Positions 14,819 to 21,317 of a stretch of DNA of 21,704 nt are shown here, piece after piece. The notes beneath the pieces were generated by a model. It worked only from the letters and a program-made list of their open reading frames with translations. It had not been told where the DNA came from and did no database searches. The stretch spans positions 1-21,704 of the forward strand of contig JBKPDV010000260.1 in the NCBI GenBank assembly GCA_046728075.1, in the 5' to 3' direction. Source of the stretch: JBKPDV01 sp046728075 (GTDB taxonomy: Bacteria; Acidobacteriota; Thermoanaerobaculia; UBA5066; Gp7-AA6). Each line of letters opens with the position of its first letter. The stretch's first letter is position 1. A program made the position numbers and the translations under genes.

Positions 14819-15516
14819 GCCACTCTCCGATCCGATTCGATCCGGCCGTCGTGGAGCTCGATGACGCGGCGTGCGCGAGCCACCACTCTCGGATCGTGGG
14901 TCGCGAAGAGAAAGGCGATGCGGCTCGAGTCGGAGGCGGTGCGCATGAGATCCAGGATTTCCTCCGCCGTTTTCGAGTCGAGATTGGCGGTCGGCTCGTC
15001 GGCGAAGACGACCGCCGGGCGGTTTGCGAGCGCCCGCGCGATCGCCACGCGCTGTCGCTGTCCGCCCGAAAGGAGATCGGGCCGGACGGTGGTTTTGTCC
15101 GCCAGCCCGACGGCGGACAGCAGTTCGCGCGCGCGATCCCGCGCGTGGTCGAGATCGGCTCCGGCCAACAGGAGGGGATAGGCGACGTTTTCCTCAGCGG
15201 AAAGAACCGGAATCAGATTGAAAGTCTGGAAAACGAATCCGAATCGGTCCCGGCGCAGGTCCGAGCGAAGATTCTCCGAGAGACCTCCAGCGTCTCCCCC
15301 GTCGACACGGATCGAGCCGGAATCGGGCCAATCGAGAAGGCCCAGGAGGTTCAAGAGGGTCGTCTTGCCCGATCCACTGGGCCCTTGGAGCGCGGCGAAC
15401 TCCCCTTCCCCGATCGACAGCGTGACGTCGCGCAGGGCGGGAACGACGGCCGCGCCCAGCCGGTAGGACCGGGAGACTCCGACAGCCGCAACGACGGGGG
15501 AAGAAGCCTCGTTCAT
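14815..15516 (-). CDS. ABC transporter ATP-binding protein, LolD/MacB family
   Basis: This is a 233-residue ATPase with Walker A GPSGSGKT (45-52), Q-loop Gln97 (FVFQTFNLIPVLSAEENV, typical of the LolD/FtsE/MacB group), signature LSGGQ (149-153), Walker B VVFADEP (169-175) and switch His207. ATG 15516 is preferred over the TTG two codons earlier. The stop overlaps the permease start, so the two are co-translated. It powers the FtsX-type permease encoded downstream. Confidence 0.93.
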   Translation of the reverse strand: MNEASSPVVAAVGVSRSYRLGAAVVPALRDVTLSIGEGEFAALQGPSGSGKTTLLNLLGLLDWPDSGSIRVDGGDAGGLSENLRSDLRRDRFGFVFQTFNLIPVLSAEENVAYPLLLAGADLDHARDRARELLSAVGLADKTTVRPDLLSGGQRQRVAIARALANRPAVVFADEPTANLDSKTAEEILDLMRTASDSSRIAFLFATHDPRVVARARRVIELHDGRIESDRRVA

Positions 15517-15603
15517 TTGCAATTACGCGAAAGCCAGTGCGAGGCAGTCTATGCGATGGGGCTCGCGCGCCGGGAAGCGCGGCGTGCGGTCGAGCGAATC
15601 TCA

Positions 15604-15619
15604 TTGCCGGTTCCGGCAA
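15604..15619. repeat. 7-bp inverted repeat upstream of the small basic gene
   Basis: TTGCCGG (15604-15610) and CCGGCAA (15613-15619) are separated by two bases (TT). They lie 31 bp upstream of GTG 15651 and could be an operator or a leader hairpin. The rest of the 15523-15650 gap shows no clear promoter. Confidence 0.4.
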
Positions 15620-15650
15620 CGAATGGGGAGAGAATGGGCCGGGAGGCTGT

Positions 15651-15902
15651 GTGGCCGACACGCTCGATCTCGCCGCCGAGCTCCTCTATACCCGCTGGAA
15701 GCGCGCCATGGACATCCTCTGGCGCGAGACGGTGCGCCGGCGGCAGGCGGCAACCCTGGCCGAGCGGGAGCGCGCGCGATCCGCCCGGCGAATGAAAAAC
15801 CTGCAACGCATCGTGCGGCGAGCGCTCTCGGAGTACCACCGCATCGAGCTCGAACGCCAGCGGCGGGCCGAGAGAGCCCGGCCGGCGATTCTGAAGCGCT
15901 GA
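15651..15902 (+). CDS. Small basic, probably coiled-coil protein of unknown function
   Basis: This 83-residue protein is very rich in Arg, Glu and Ala, and residues from about 20 to the end look like one long charged helix or coiled coil. It has no signal peptide or membrane segment. GTG 15651 is chosen because a GGGAGG Shine-Dalgarno (15641-15646) sits four bases upstream. The stop is five bases before the flavoprotein start, so the two genes are probably co-transcribed. I do not recognise the family. Nucleic-acid or protein binding is conceivable from charge alone, without further support. Confidence 0.55.
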   Translation: MADTLDLAAELLYTRWKRAMDILWRETVRRRQAATLAERERARSARRMKNLQRIVRRALSEYHRIELERQRRAERARPAILKR

Positions 15903-15907
15903 AGTCC

Positions 15908-17134
15908 GTGCCGTCCGCCGCGATTCTCCAACCCCTCCACATCGTCGGCGCCGGGCCTGCCGGCCTCGCTGCGGCCCTGACCGTCGCGCGCGCCGGGCAG
16001 CAAGCGATCGTGCACGAGCAACGCTGCGACGTGGGTGGGCGCTTTCACGGCGACCTGCAGGGAATCGAGAACTGGACGACGCGCAGGGACGCGCTCGAAG
16101 AGCTCGACGCGCTGGGAATCTCTCTCAAGTTCGAAGCACGGCCTGTCCGCGAGGGAGTCTTTTTCGATCCCGCTGGAAAGGAGTATCGCTACTCCTCGTC
16201 CGATCCCCTCTTCTACCTTGTCCGCCGCGGGTCGAACGCGGGAACACTGGATTCCGCGCTGAAGGACCAAGCGCTCAAGGCCGGCGTGGAGATTCGGTTC
16301 GGCCAGCCCTGCGCGCGGTTACCGCAAGGGGGAATCGTCGCCGGCGGCCCGCGCGGCGCGGACGTGATCGCCGTCGGTTACGTCTTCGAGACGGACCGGG
16401 CCGACGGCGTGTACGCGGTGCTCTCGGACCGGCTGGCCCCGAAGGGATATGCCTATCTTCTGATCTGCGGCGGCCGTGGCACGGTTGCGAGCTGCCTCTT
16501 CGAGGACTTCCACAACGAGCGCATCTATCTCGAACGCGCCGTCGAGTTCTTCCAGTCTCGCGCGGGCCTGACGATGCGCAACGCTGTCCGCTTCGGAGGC
16601 GCGGGCAATGCGATGGTCCCAAAGACCGCGCGCCAGGGATCGATTCTGTTCGTCGGAGAGGCGGCGGGCTTTCAGGACGCGTTGTGGGGATTTGGAATCC
16701 GCATCGGCATGCTGTCGGGCCACCTCGCTGCTCGCGCGCTCCTGGAGAAACACCCGGAGTCCTATGACCGCGCCTGGCGCGCTCGTCTGGGCGGGCTGCT
16801 CCGAACATCCATAGTGAACCGTTATGCATTCACCCGCATGGGAGATCGCGGATACTCGCGGCTGATGCGGGGGATCGCGCATTGCCGCGACGCGCGCCGG
16901 TGGCTCGCCGGCCACTACGCCCCGGGCTGGACCAAGTTGGCGTTGCTGCCGATTGCCCGCCGTGTCGTGCGCTCACGCCGCGCCGCACCCGCCTGCCCGG
17001 ACGCCGGCTGTGACTGCACCTGGTGCCGGGCGAGCCACCCTCCGGTCCGCGAAGCCGCGGTTGCCCTGCGTCCTTCCCAGCAGGAGCTGTGCCCGGCTTC
17101 TCCAGAGCCTCTCCCCGCGCGGAATCCGGGCTAG
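15908..17134 (+). CDS. Geranylgeranyl-reductase-like FAD protein with Cys-rich tail
   Basis: This is a 408-residue flavoprotein. The N-terminal motif GAGPAGLAAALTVARAG (14-30) binds FAD; a later segment, FVGEAAGFQDALWGFGIRIG, is the second FAD motif with Glu in place of the usual Asp, as in some geranylgeranyl-reductase-like families. The C-terminal 50 residues contain Cys363-x4-Cys368-x-Cys370-x2-Cys373 (ACPDAGCDCTWC), a possible metal or Fe-S site. GTG 15908 is used; no ATG lies between the previous stop and the FAD motif. It follows the small basic protein gene. Reduction of an isoprenoid or lipid double bond is the family expectation; the substrate is unknown. The last 35 residues are Pro/Ala-rich and may be read-through sequence. 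Confidence 0.78.
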   Translation: MPSAAILQPLHIVGAGPAGLAAALTVARAGQQAIVHEQRCDVGGRFHGDLQGIENWTTRRDALEELDALGISLKFEARPVREGVFFDPAGKEYRYSSSDPLFYLVRRGSNAGTLDSALKDQALKAGVEIRFGQPCARLPQGGIVAGGPRGADVIAVGYVFETDRADGVYAVLSDRLAPKGYAYLLICGGRGTVASCLFEDFHNERIYLERAVEFFQSRAGLTMRNAVRFGGAGNAMVPKTARQGSILFVGEAAGFQDALWGFGIRIGMLSGHLAARALLEKHPESYDRAWRARLGGLLRTSIVNRYAFTRMGDRGYSRLMRGIAHCRDARRWLAGHYAPGWTKLALLPIARRVVRSRRAAPACPDAGCDCTWCRASHPPVREAAVALRPSQQELCPASPEPLPARNPG

Positions 17135-17149
17135 CCTTGCTCCTTACGC

Positions 17150-17155
17150 TATGCT
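17150..17155 (+). promoter_or_regulatory. Putative -10 box of the aroH-aroF-tyrA operon
   Basis: TATGCT followed by GCCCGGC resembles the other -10 boxes of this window. Transcription would start near 17162, giving a leader of about 46 nt that contains a CGCCG/CGGCG hairpin (17165-17177) and an AGGAG Shine-Dalgarno (17199-17203) before ATG 17208. No good -35 element is visible. Confidence 0.4.
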
Positions 17156-17207
17156 GCCCGGCCCCGCCGCTCCGGCGTCGGGATTGGGGAGAAGGATTAG
17201 GAGAAAG

Positions 17208-17648
17208 ATGTTCGCGATCCGAGGTGCCGTCCAGGTCGAGCGCGATTCCCCGGCGGCGATCGCCGCCGCCGTCGCCAGGCTCTGCAAAGAGATCGCGCGG
17301 GCCAACCGGCTCTCGGCGGAGAGAATCGTCTCCGCGATCTTCACCGTGACGCCCGACCTCGTCTCGGGTTTTCCGGCGCGCGCGGCCCGCGAGCAAGGCT
17401 GGTCCGACGTGCCCATGCTGTGCGCGCAGGAGATACCCGTGCCCGGAGCCCCCCCGCGGATCTGCCGCGCCCTCGTCCACGCGCGGGGGCGCCACAAGCC
17501 GCGGCACGTCTATCTCGGAAGAGCCGGCGTGTTGCTGCGGCCCGATCTTCCGACGACGCCGCGCTCCGCCGGGCGCCGCGAGGCACCCTCACGCCGACCC
17601 TCTGCCGGGGGGAGAGGGACCAGAAAACGGAGGTCCTCCCGCTCATGA
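17208..17648 (+). CDS. aroH: Chorismate mutase, AroH class
   Basis: It converts chorismate to prephenate in the cytoplasm. It is the trimeric AroH type, not the helical AroQ type: IRGAVQVERD (4-13), TPDL (48-51), FPARAAREQGW (55-65), Cys72, Glu75, Arg84 and RHVYLGRAGVLLRPDL (99-114) match the active-site residues known from the Bacillus enzyme. ATG 17208 has AGGAG four bases before it. Homologues end shortly after RPDL, near residue 120. Here about 30 more Arg/Ser/Pro-rich residues follow, encoded by a palindromic repeat (17584-17620), and the TGA then overlaps the aroF start as ATGA. The tail is probably acquired read-through. Confidence 0.93.
   Translation: MFAIRGAVQVERDSPAAIAAAVARLCKEIARANRLSAERIVSAIFTVTPDLVSGFPARAAREQGWSDVPMLCAQEIPVPGAPPRICRALVHARGRHKPRHVYLGRAGVLLRPDLPTTPRSAGRREAPSRRPSAGGRGTRKRRSSRS
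17584..17620. repeat. Palindromic REP-like element inside the aroH 3' end
   Basis: CACCCTCACGCCGACCCTCT, followed by a short G-rich loop and AGAGGGA, resembles the widespread extragenic palindrome built from CCCTCAC...CCCTCTCC and its complement. CCCTCT (17598-17603) pairs with AGAGGG (17613-17618), with two further C-G pairs inside. It is translated as part of the aroH tail. Confidence 0.6.
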
Positions 17649-18670
17649 TCGTCGTGATGAAGATGGGCGCTTCCGACGCGGAGATCCAGGGAGTCGAGGC
17701 GCGGATCAAGGAGCTCGGTTTCTCGCCGCACCTCTCTCGAGGAAAGGAGCGGACGATCATCGGCGTCGTCGGGGACGACCGCCGAGTCGCCGACGCGGGA
17801 ATGTTCGAGGCGTTGCCTGGAGTCGCCGAGTGCGTTCGAATCCTGAAGCCCTTCAAGCTGGCCGCCCGCGATTTCGTGACGACGCGAACGATCGTCGAGG
17901 TCGGAAGCCCGGGTCACACCGTGCCGGTCGGAGGGCACGAGATCGTCGTCATCGCCGGCCCCTGCGCGGTCGAGAGCCGTGAGCAATTGGAGGAGGTTGC
18001 CTTCGCCGCGAAGGCTTGTGGCGCGAAGCTGTTGCGCGGAGGAGCCTTCAAGCCGCGCTCGAGCCCGTATTCCTTTCAGGGTCTCGGGGAAGAGGGCCTG
18101 AAACTTCTCGCCGAGGCGCGTGAAAAAACGGGGCTTCCGGTGGTGACCGAGGTCATGACGCCGGAGGCCGTTCCCTTAGTCGAGAAGTACGCCGACTGTT
18201 TGCAGATCGGCGCGCGGAACATGCAGAACTTCAATCTGCTGCAGGCGGTCGGCAAGTCGAGCAAGCCGGTCCTTTTGAAGCGGGGGCTCTCCGCGACGCT
18301 CGAAGAGCTCCTCATGGCGGCGGAGTACATCCTCTCCTCCGGGAACCGTAACGTCATCCTCTGCGAACGCGGGCTGCGCACATTCGAGCACGCAACCCGC
18401 AACACTCTCGACCTCTCGGCTGTGGCCGTCTTGAAAGAATGGTCGCATCTCCCGGTCCTGGTGGACCCGAGCCACGGCACGGGACAGCGTTCCCTCGTGC
18501 CCCCGATGGCGCGGGCGGGAATCGCGGCCGGAGCAGACGGCCTGATCATCGAGGTTCATCCGCACCCCGAACGCGCGCTTTCCGACGGGCCGCAGTCGCT
18601 GACTCTTGCGATGCTCGCGGAAACGATGGCTCAGGTCCGCGCGATCGCGCATGCCGTAGGAAGGGCGTGA
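17645..18670 (+). CDS. aroF: 3-deoxy-7-phosphoheptulonate synthase (DAHP synthase, type I-beta)
   Basis: It joins phosphoenolpyruvate and erythrose-4-phosphate, the first step of the shikimate pathway. The 341 residues comprise a ferredoxin-like N-terminal domain (about 1-70), which in the Thermotoga-type enzymes mediates feedback inhibition, and a KDO8PS-like barrel with IAGPCAVES, RGGAFKPRSSPYSFQG, QIGARNMQNF, LLKRGL, LCERGLRTF and VDPSHGTG. ATG 17645 overlaps the aroH stop (ATGA). A GGAGG at 17629-17633 may serve as Shine-Dalgarno, although it is followed at once by CCTCC. Its stop overlaps the tyrA start (GTGA). The setting suggests tyrosine-directed supply and probable tyrosine feedback. 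Confidence 0.96.
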   Translation: MIVVMKMGASDAEIQGVEARIKELGFSPHLSRGKERTIIGVVGDDRRVADAGMFEALPGVAECVRILKPFKLAARDFVTTRTIVEVGSPGHTVPVGGHEIVVIAGPCAVESREQLEEVAFAAKACGAKLLRGGAFKPRSSPYSFQGLGEEGLKLLAEAREKTGLPVVTEVMTPEAVPLVEKYADCLQIGARNMQNFNLLQAVGKSSKPVLLKRGLSATLEELLMAAEYILSSGNRNVILCERGLRTFEHATRNTLDLSAVAVLKEWSHLPVLVDPSHGTGQRSLVPPMARAGIAAGADGLIIEVHPHPERALSDGPQSLTLAMLAETMAQVRAIAHAVGRA

Positions 18671-19560
18671 CGCGCTTGCCGCACGGGACTCGGGAATCGG
18701 GACTCGGGACTCGAAAGAACGTCAATGCGGTCGGGATCGTCGGCCTGGGATTGATAGGCGGGTCGCTCGCGAAAGCGATCGCAGAGCGTTATCCCGAGAG
18801 GGTCTTGATCGGTGTCGAGCCGAGCGCAAAGACTCGGCGCCTCGCTGCAAAAGACGGAATCTTCGACCGCCTCCTGGCGCGGCCTTCGGCAGAGTTGGCT
18901 CAATGCCAGATCGTCGTGTTGTGCGCGCCGGTCGCCGCGATCCTGCGTCTGCTCGATCCGATTTCGCGCCGGATGAGGAAGGGAGCGCTGCTGACCGACG
19001 TCGGCGGCGTAAAAGCACCGATCGTCGCCGCCGCTCGAAAAAACGTCGCGCCGGGGGTCCACTTCGTGGGCGCACATCCCATGTTCGGAGGGGAAAAGGG
19101 AGGTTATGCGGCCGGTCGCGGGGAACTCTGGAAAGGAGGCACGGTTGCCGTTTGCACCGATTTCGCCGGGCCGGAAGCCATCCGGATGGCAGGTCGCTTT
19201 TATCGAGCGCTCGGAGCGCGCGTGATCCCCAGCACCGCGACAGCCCACGACCGCGCGGTCGCCGCCGTGTCCCACCTTCCCTACATCGTCGCGAGCGCCC
19301 TCGTGCTGACCGCGATCGACGCGGGGCCGCTGGCTCGGCGGTTGGCGGGCCGCGGCGTCGCCGACGCGACTCGGCTCGCCGGATTCGCCTACCGAGTTCA
19401 GGGGGAAGTGGCCAGGAAGAATCCTTCTCTTCTCCGGACCTTGCGCAACTTCCAGAGGACGCTGCGATCTCTTCAGAGGGCACTCTCCGCAGGAGGCCGG
19501 CGCGCGGAAGGCGTTTTCCGCCGGGCGCGAAAGGCGAGGCAAGTTATCTCCAGAGGATGA
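18667..19560 (+). CDS. tyrA: Prephenate dehydrogenase family protein (TyrA)
   Basis: It oxidatively decarboxylates prephenate (or arogenate) to the tyrosine precursor. It has 297 residues with the NAD(P)-binding motif GLGLIGGS (26-33), VVLCAPV, LLTDVGGVK, the catalytic-region HPMFGGEKGG and the HDRAVAAVSHLPYIVASAL helix of the C-terminal dimer domain. No ACT domain is present. GTG 18667 is the only sensible start: it overlaps the aroF stop (GTGA) and no ATG or GTG lies between it and the NAD motif. Codons 6-15 are therefore read from a heptamer repeat (18684-18711), which places a non-conserved GTRESGLGTR stretch before the Rossmann fold. The C-terminus is rich in Arg/Leu. Confidence 0.93.
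   Translation: MTRLPHGTRESGLGTRKNVNAVGIVGLGLIGGSLAKAIAERYPERVLIGVEPSAKTRRLAAKDGIFDRLLARPSAELAQCQIVVLCAPVAAILRLLDPISRRMRKGALLTDVGGVKAPIVAAARKNVAPGVHFVGAHPMFGGEKGGYAAGRGELWKGGTVAVCTDFAGPEAIRMAGRFYRALGARVIPSTATAHDRAVAAVSHLPYIVASALVLTAIDAGPLARRLAGRGVADATRLAGFAYRVQGEVARKNPSLLRTLRNFQRTLRSLQRALSAGGRRAEGVFRRARKARQVISRG
18684..18711. repeat. Heptamer tandem repeat, CGGGAMT x4
   Basis: CGGGACT, CGGGAAT, CGGGACT and CGGGACT lie in tandem, 14 bp after the aroF stop. They are inside the 5' coding end of tyrA. It is the fifth period-7 array in the window and uses a unit unrelated to the others. Confidence 0.88.
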
Positions 19561-19582
19561 CGAAAAGCGGTTCCACTCCAGG

Positions 19583-19611
19583 TTGTAATCCTCGGCCACC
19601 GAAAGGTCGTC
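19583..19611 (+). promoter_or_regulatory. Possible promoter of the Spy-like gene (ECF-like)
   Basis: TTGTAATC (19583-19590) and CGTC (19608-19611) are spaced 17 bp apart, like the -35 and -10 elements of many extracytoplasmic-function sigma promoters. TATAGA (19612-19617) could alternatively be a -10 box. An envelope-stress sigma factor would suit a Spy/CpxP-type gene, but this is a weak match. Confidence 0.3.
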
Positions 19612-19621
19612 TATAGAGAGA

Positions 19622-19669
19622 GCCCGAGAGCAGGTGCTCTTCCGGGCCGGGTTGAAAGGAGCCCTTTTC
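19622..19669 (+). promoter_or_regulatory. Structured 5' leader of the Spy-like gene
   Basis: The first stem pairs GCCCG (19622-19626) with CGGGC (19643-19647) and GAGCA with TGCTC inside it. A second stem, AAAGG (19655-19659) with CCTTT (19663-19667), covers the AAAGGAG Shine-Dalgarno (19655-19661). GGGC at 19644-19647 could instead pair with GCCC at 19661-19664, breaking both stems. The leader could therefore switch between conformations; this is read from base pairing only. Confidence 0.4.
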
Positions 19670-19671
19670 CC

Positions 19672-20133
19672 ATGAAACGTTTCGTTCGAACGATCGCTCT
19701 GGCCGGCTTGGTGGCCGGTGTTTTGACGCTCTCCGCGGCCGCGCAGCCCGCGGCGGGCATGGAGGGACACCGCGGCGGCGCTCACGGCGCTCTGCGATGT
19801 CTGCGGGGTCTGGACTTGACGGATGCACAGAAGGCGGACATCAAGACGATCCTTCAGGATTCCCGCTCGACCCTCCAGCCGCTGCACGACACCGTCAAGG
19901 CGGACTGGCAGAAGCTCAAGGCCGACGCGGATGCCGGCGCCGACAAGGCCGTCATCGGTCAGGATTTCTTGAACGTGCGCGCCGACCACCAGAAGATCAA
20001 GAACGCCATCTCTGCAATTCAGGCCCAGGTCGCGAGCAAGTTGACGAGCGACCAGCAGACCAAGTTCCAGGCCTGCGTCGCCGCCTCGAAGACCGACGCT
20101 TCGGAGGGCCTGCACCGTCACGGCTCGTTCTAA
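19672..20133 (+). CDS. Spy/CpxP-family (LTxxQ) periplasmic protein
   Basis: This is a 153-residue exported protein. A signal peptide covers about residues 1-24 (MKRFVRTIALAGLVAGVLTL then SAAAQ). The mature part is helical, with two LTxxQ-type motifs, LTDAQKADI near residue 50 and LTSDQQTKF near residue 124, as in the Spy/CpxP/CnrX group of periplasmic chaperones and metal or stress sensors. The N-terminal mature region is rich in Gly and His (MEGHRGGAHG) and the C-terminus ends LHRHGSF, so weak metal binding is possible. An AAAGGAG Shine-Dalgarno lies ten bases upstream, within a predicted stem. The gene ends at a strong terminator and appears monocistronic. Confidence 0.8.
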   Translation: MKRFVRTIALAGLVAGVLTLSAAAQPAAGMEGHRGGAHGALRCLRGLDLTDAQKADIKTILQDSRSTLQPLHDTVKADWQKLKADADAGADKAVIGQDFLNVRADHQKIKNAISAIQAQVASKLTSDQQTKFQACVAASKTDASEGLHRHGSF

Positions 20134-20153
20134 GAATCTCTTCTTTCCCCTCT

Positions 20154-20193
20154 CGCGCTCCGCGGCCATCCGGCTCGGAGCGCGATTCGTTTT
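20154..20193 (+). terminator. Terminator hairpin after the Spy-like gene
   Basis: A 9-bp perfect stem, CGCGCTCCG (20154-20162) with CGGAGCGCG (20176-20184), has a 13-nt loop containing an extra GCC/GGC pairing. It is followed by ATTCGTTTTA, a moderate T-run. It begins 20 bp after the stop codon. Confidence 0.65.
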
Positions 20194-20284
20194 ATCCGGC
20201 CGCCGATCGTGCCAGTCTGAAGAAATCCTCAAGAGATTCATTCCGGCAAGCTCCAAATCATCCAGACGCCGCCGGCCGGTGTAG

Positions 20285-20324
20285 TCCTCCCTGAAGCGGC
20301 CCTCTTGCCCGCTTCGCAGGAGGA
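20285..20324 (+). promoter_or_regulatory. Leader hairpin that masks the phosphoesterase Shine-Dalgarno
   Basis: TCCTCC (20285-20290) is complementary to GGAGGA (20319-20324), which includes most of the AGGAGG Shine-Dalgarno (20318-20323). Between them GAAGCGG (20293-20299) pairs perfectly with CCGCTTC (20309-20315) around a 9-nt loop. Thirteen base pairs with one small internal loop would hide the ribosome-binding site four bases from ATG 20328. This is the form expected of an RNA thermometer or a protein- or ligand-controlled leader. Confidence 0.55.
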
Positions 20325-20327
20325 TCC

Positions 20328-21317
20328 ATGAAGGAAGACTTCGACCGACGGAAATTCTTGAAGATTGCGGGCACCTCGATTGGCGTGGGCGCACTCTTCC
20401 AGGTGACGCCCTTGCTCGCCCAGACGGCTGCCGGCCGCCGGGTGGCCTCGCTCCTCGGAAAGAAAAATGGCGAATCCCCCACGCCGTTCTCGTTCGTGCA
20501 GCTCTCCGACACTCATGTGGGCTTCTCGGGACCACCCAACCCGACCGGCACTCAGGCGTTCGAGAGGGCGGTCGAGCTGATCAATGGCCTGCCGCGCCAG
20601 CCGGAGCTCGTTCTCTTCACCGGCGATCTGACCCACGACTCCGAGAACCCGGGCGAGCATGCCGACCGCATGCACAAATTCCAGCAGATCGCCGGGCGCC
20701 TGCGCGCGCCGCTCGTTCGCTACGTGCCAGGCGAGCATGACGCGGGGCTGGACGGCGGGAAGCTCTTCCGCGACACGTTCGGCGACAGCCACTACTCCTT
20801 CGACCATCGCGGCGTTCACTTCATCGCCCTCGACAACGTCTCGCTGGCGCGGCCCAACGTCGGACCCGAGCAGATCGCCTGGCTGGGCAAGGACCTTGCG
20901 CGCTTTCCGAAGACGGCGCCGATCGTGGTCTTCACCCACCGGCCTCTCTTCGACCTGCGGCCCGACTGGGAGTGGTTCACCGGCGACGGCGACGAGGTCA
21001 TGAACCTGCTCGCTCCCTACGAAAACGTCACCGTGCTCTATGGCCACATCCATCGCGAGCATTCGCACACCGAGGGTCACGCCACTCACCTTGCGGCGCG
21101 CTCCCTGATCTTCGCCTTTCCCGATCCCGAGGCCGGTGTCCCGAAGAAACCGATTCCGTTCGATCCCAAGAAGCCGTTCCAAAACCTTGGCGTGCGGACC
21201 CTCGAAGAGGGCGACGCCAGCCGAAAGCCACGCGTCCAGGAGGTCGAGCTGACGCTGCGCGAATACGCGGGCACCGTCGGCATTCAACAGTTCCTAAAAG
21301 AAGGAGTGTCTCTATGA
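20328..21317 (+). CDS. Tat-type exported metallophosphoesterase
   Basis: This is a 329-residue calcineurin-like phosphoesterase. The N-terminus DRRKFLKIAGTSIGVGALF (6-24) is a twin-arginine signal, so it is probably exported folded. Metal-site motifs are LSDTHVG (Asp61, His63), FTGDLTHD (Asp100), PGEHD (134-138), FTHRP (His204) and GHIHREHSH (His240, His242). The usual GNHD/E motif reads GEHD, so Glu136 replaces the metal-bridging or catalytic Asn. The layout is like Icc/CpdA-type cyclic-nucleotide or phospholipid phosphodiesterases; the substrate is unknown. A strong Shine-Dalgarno (AGGAGG) is sequestered in a hairpin. The stop overlaps the cupredoxin start (ATGA), so the two are translationally coupled. 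Confidence 0.88.
   Translation: MKEDFDRRKFLKIAGTSIGVGALFQVTPLLAQTAAGRRVASLLGKKNGESPTPFSFVQLSDTHVGFSGPPNPTGTQAFERAVELINGLPRQPELVLFTGDLTHDSENPGEHADRMHKFQQIAGRLRAPLVRYVPGEHDAGLDGGKLFRDTFGDSHYSFDHRGVHFIALDNVSLARPNVGPEQIAWLGKDLARFPKTAPIVVFTHRPLFDLRPDWEWFTGDGDEVMNLLAPYENVTVLYGHIHREHSHTEGHATHLAARSLIFAFPDPEAGVPKKPIPFDPKKPFQNLGVRTLEEGDASRKPRVQEVELTLREYAGTVGIQQFLKEGVSL

Noticed and set aside
15546..15551. TAGACT on the minus strand as -10 box for the ABC ATPase
   Set aside because: Fits TANNNT but has no -35 and lies at an unremarkable distance (about 29 bp) from the start; such hexamers occur by chance.
17137..17155. TTGCTC and TATGCT as a -35/-10 pair before aroH
   Set aside because: The spacer is only 7 bp, far too short; only the TATGCT box is retained.
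18631..20535. 634-codon minus-strand frame opposite tyrA and the Spy-like gene
   Set aside because: Runs antisense across two well-supported genes, a leader and a terminator; no recognisable domain.
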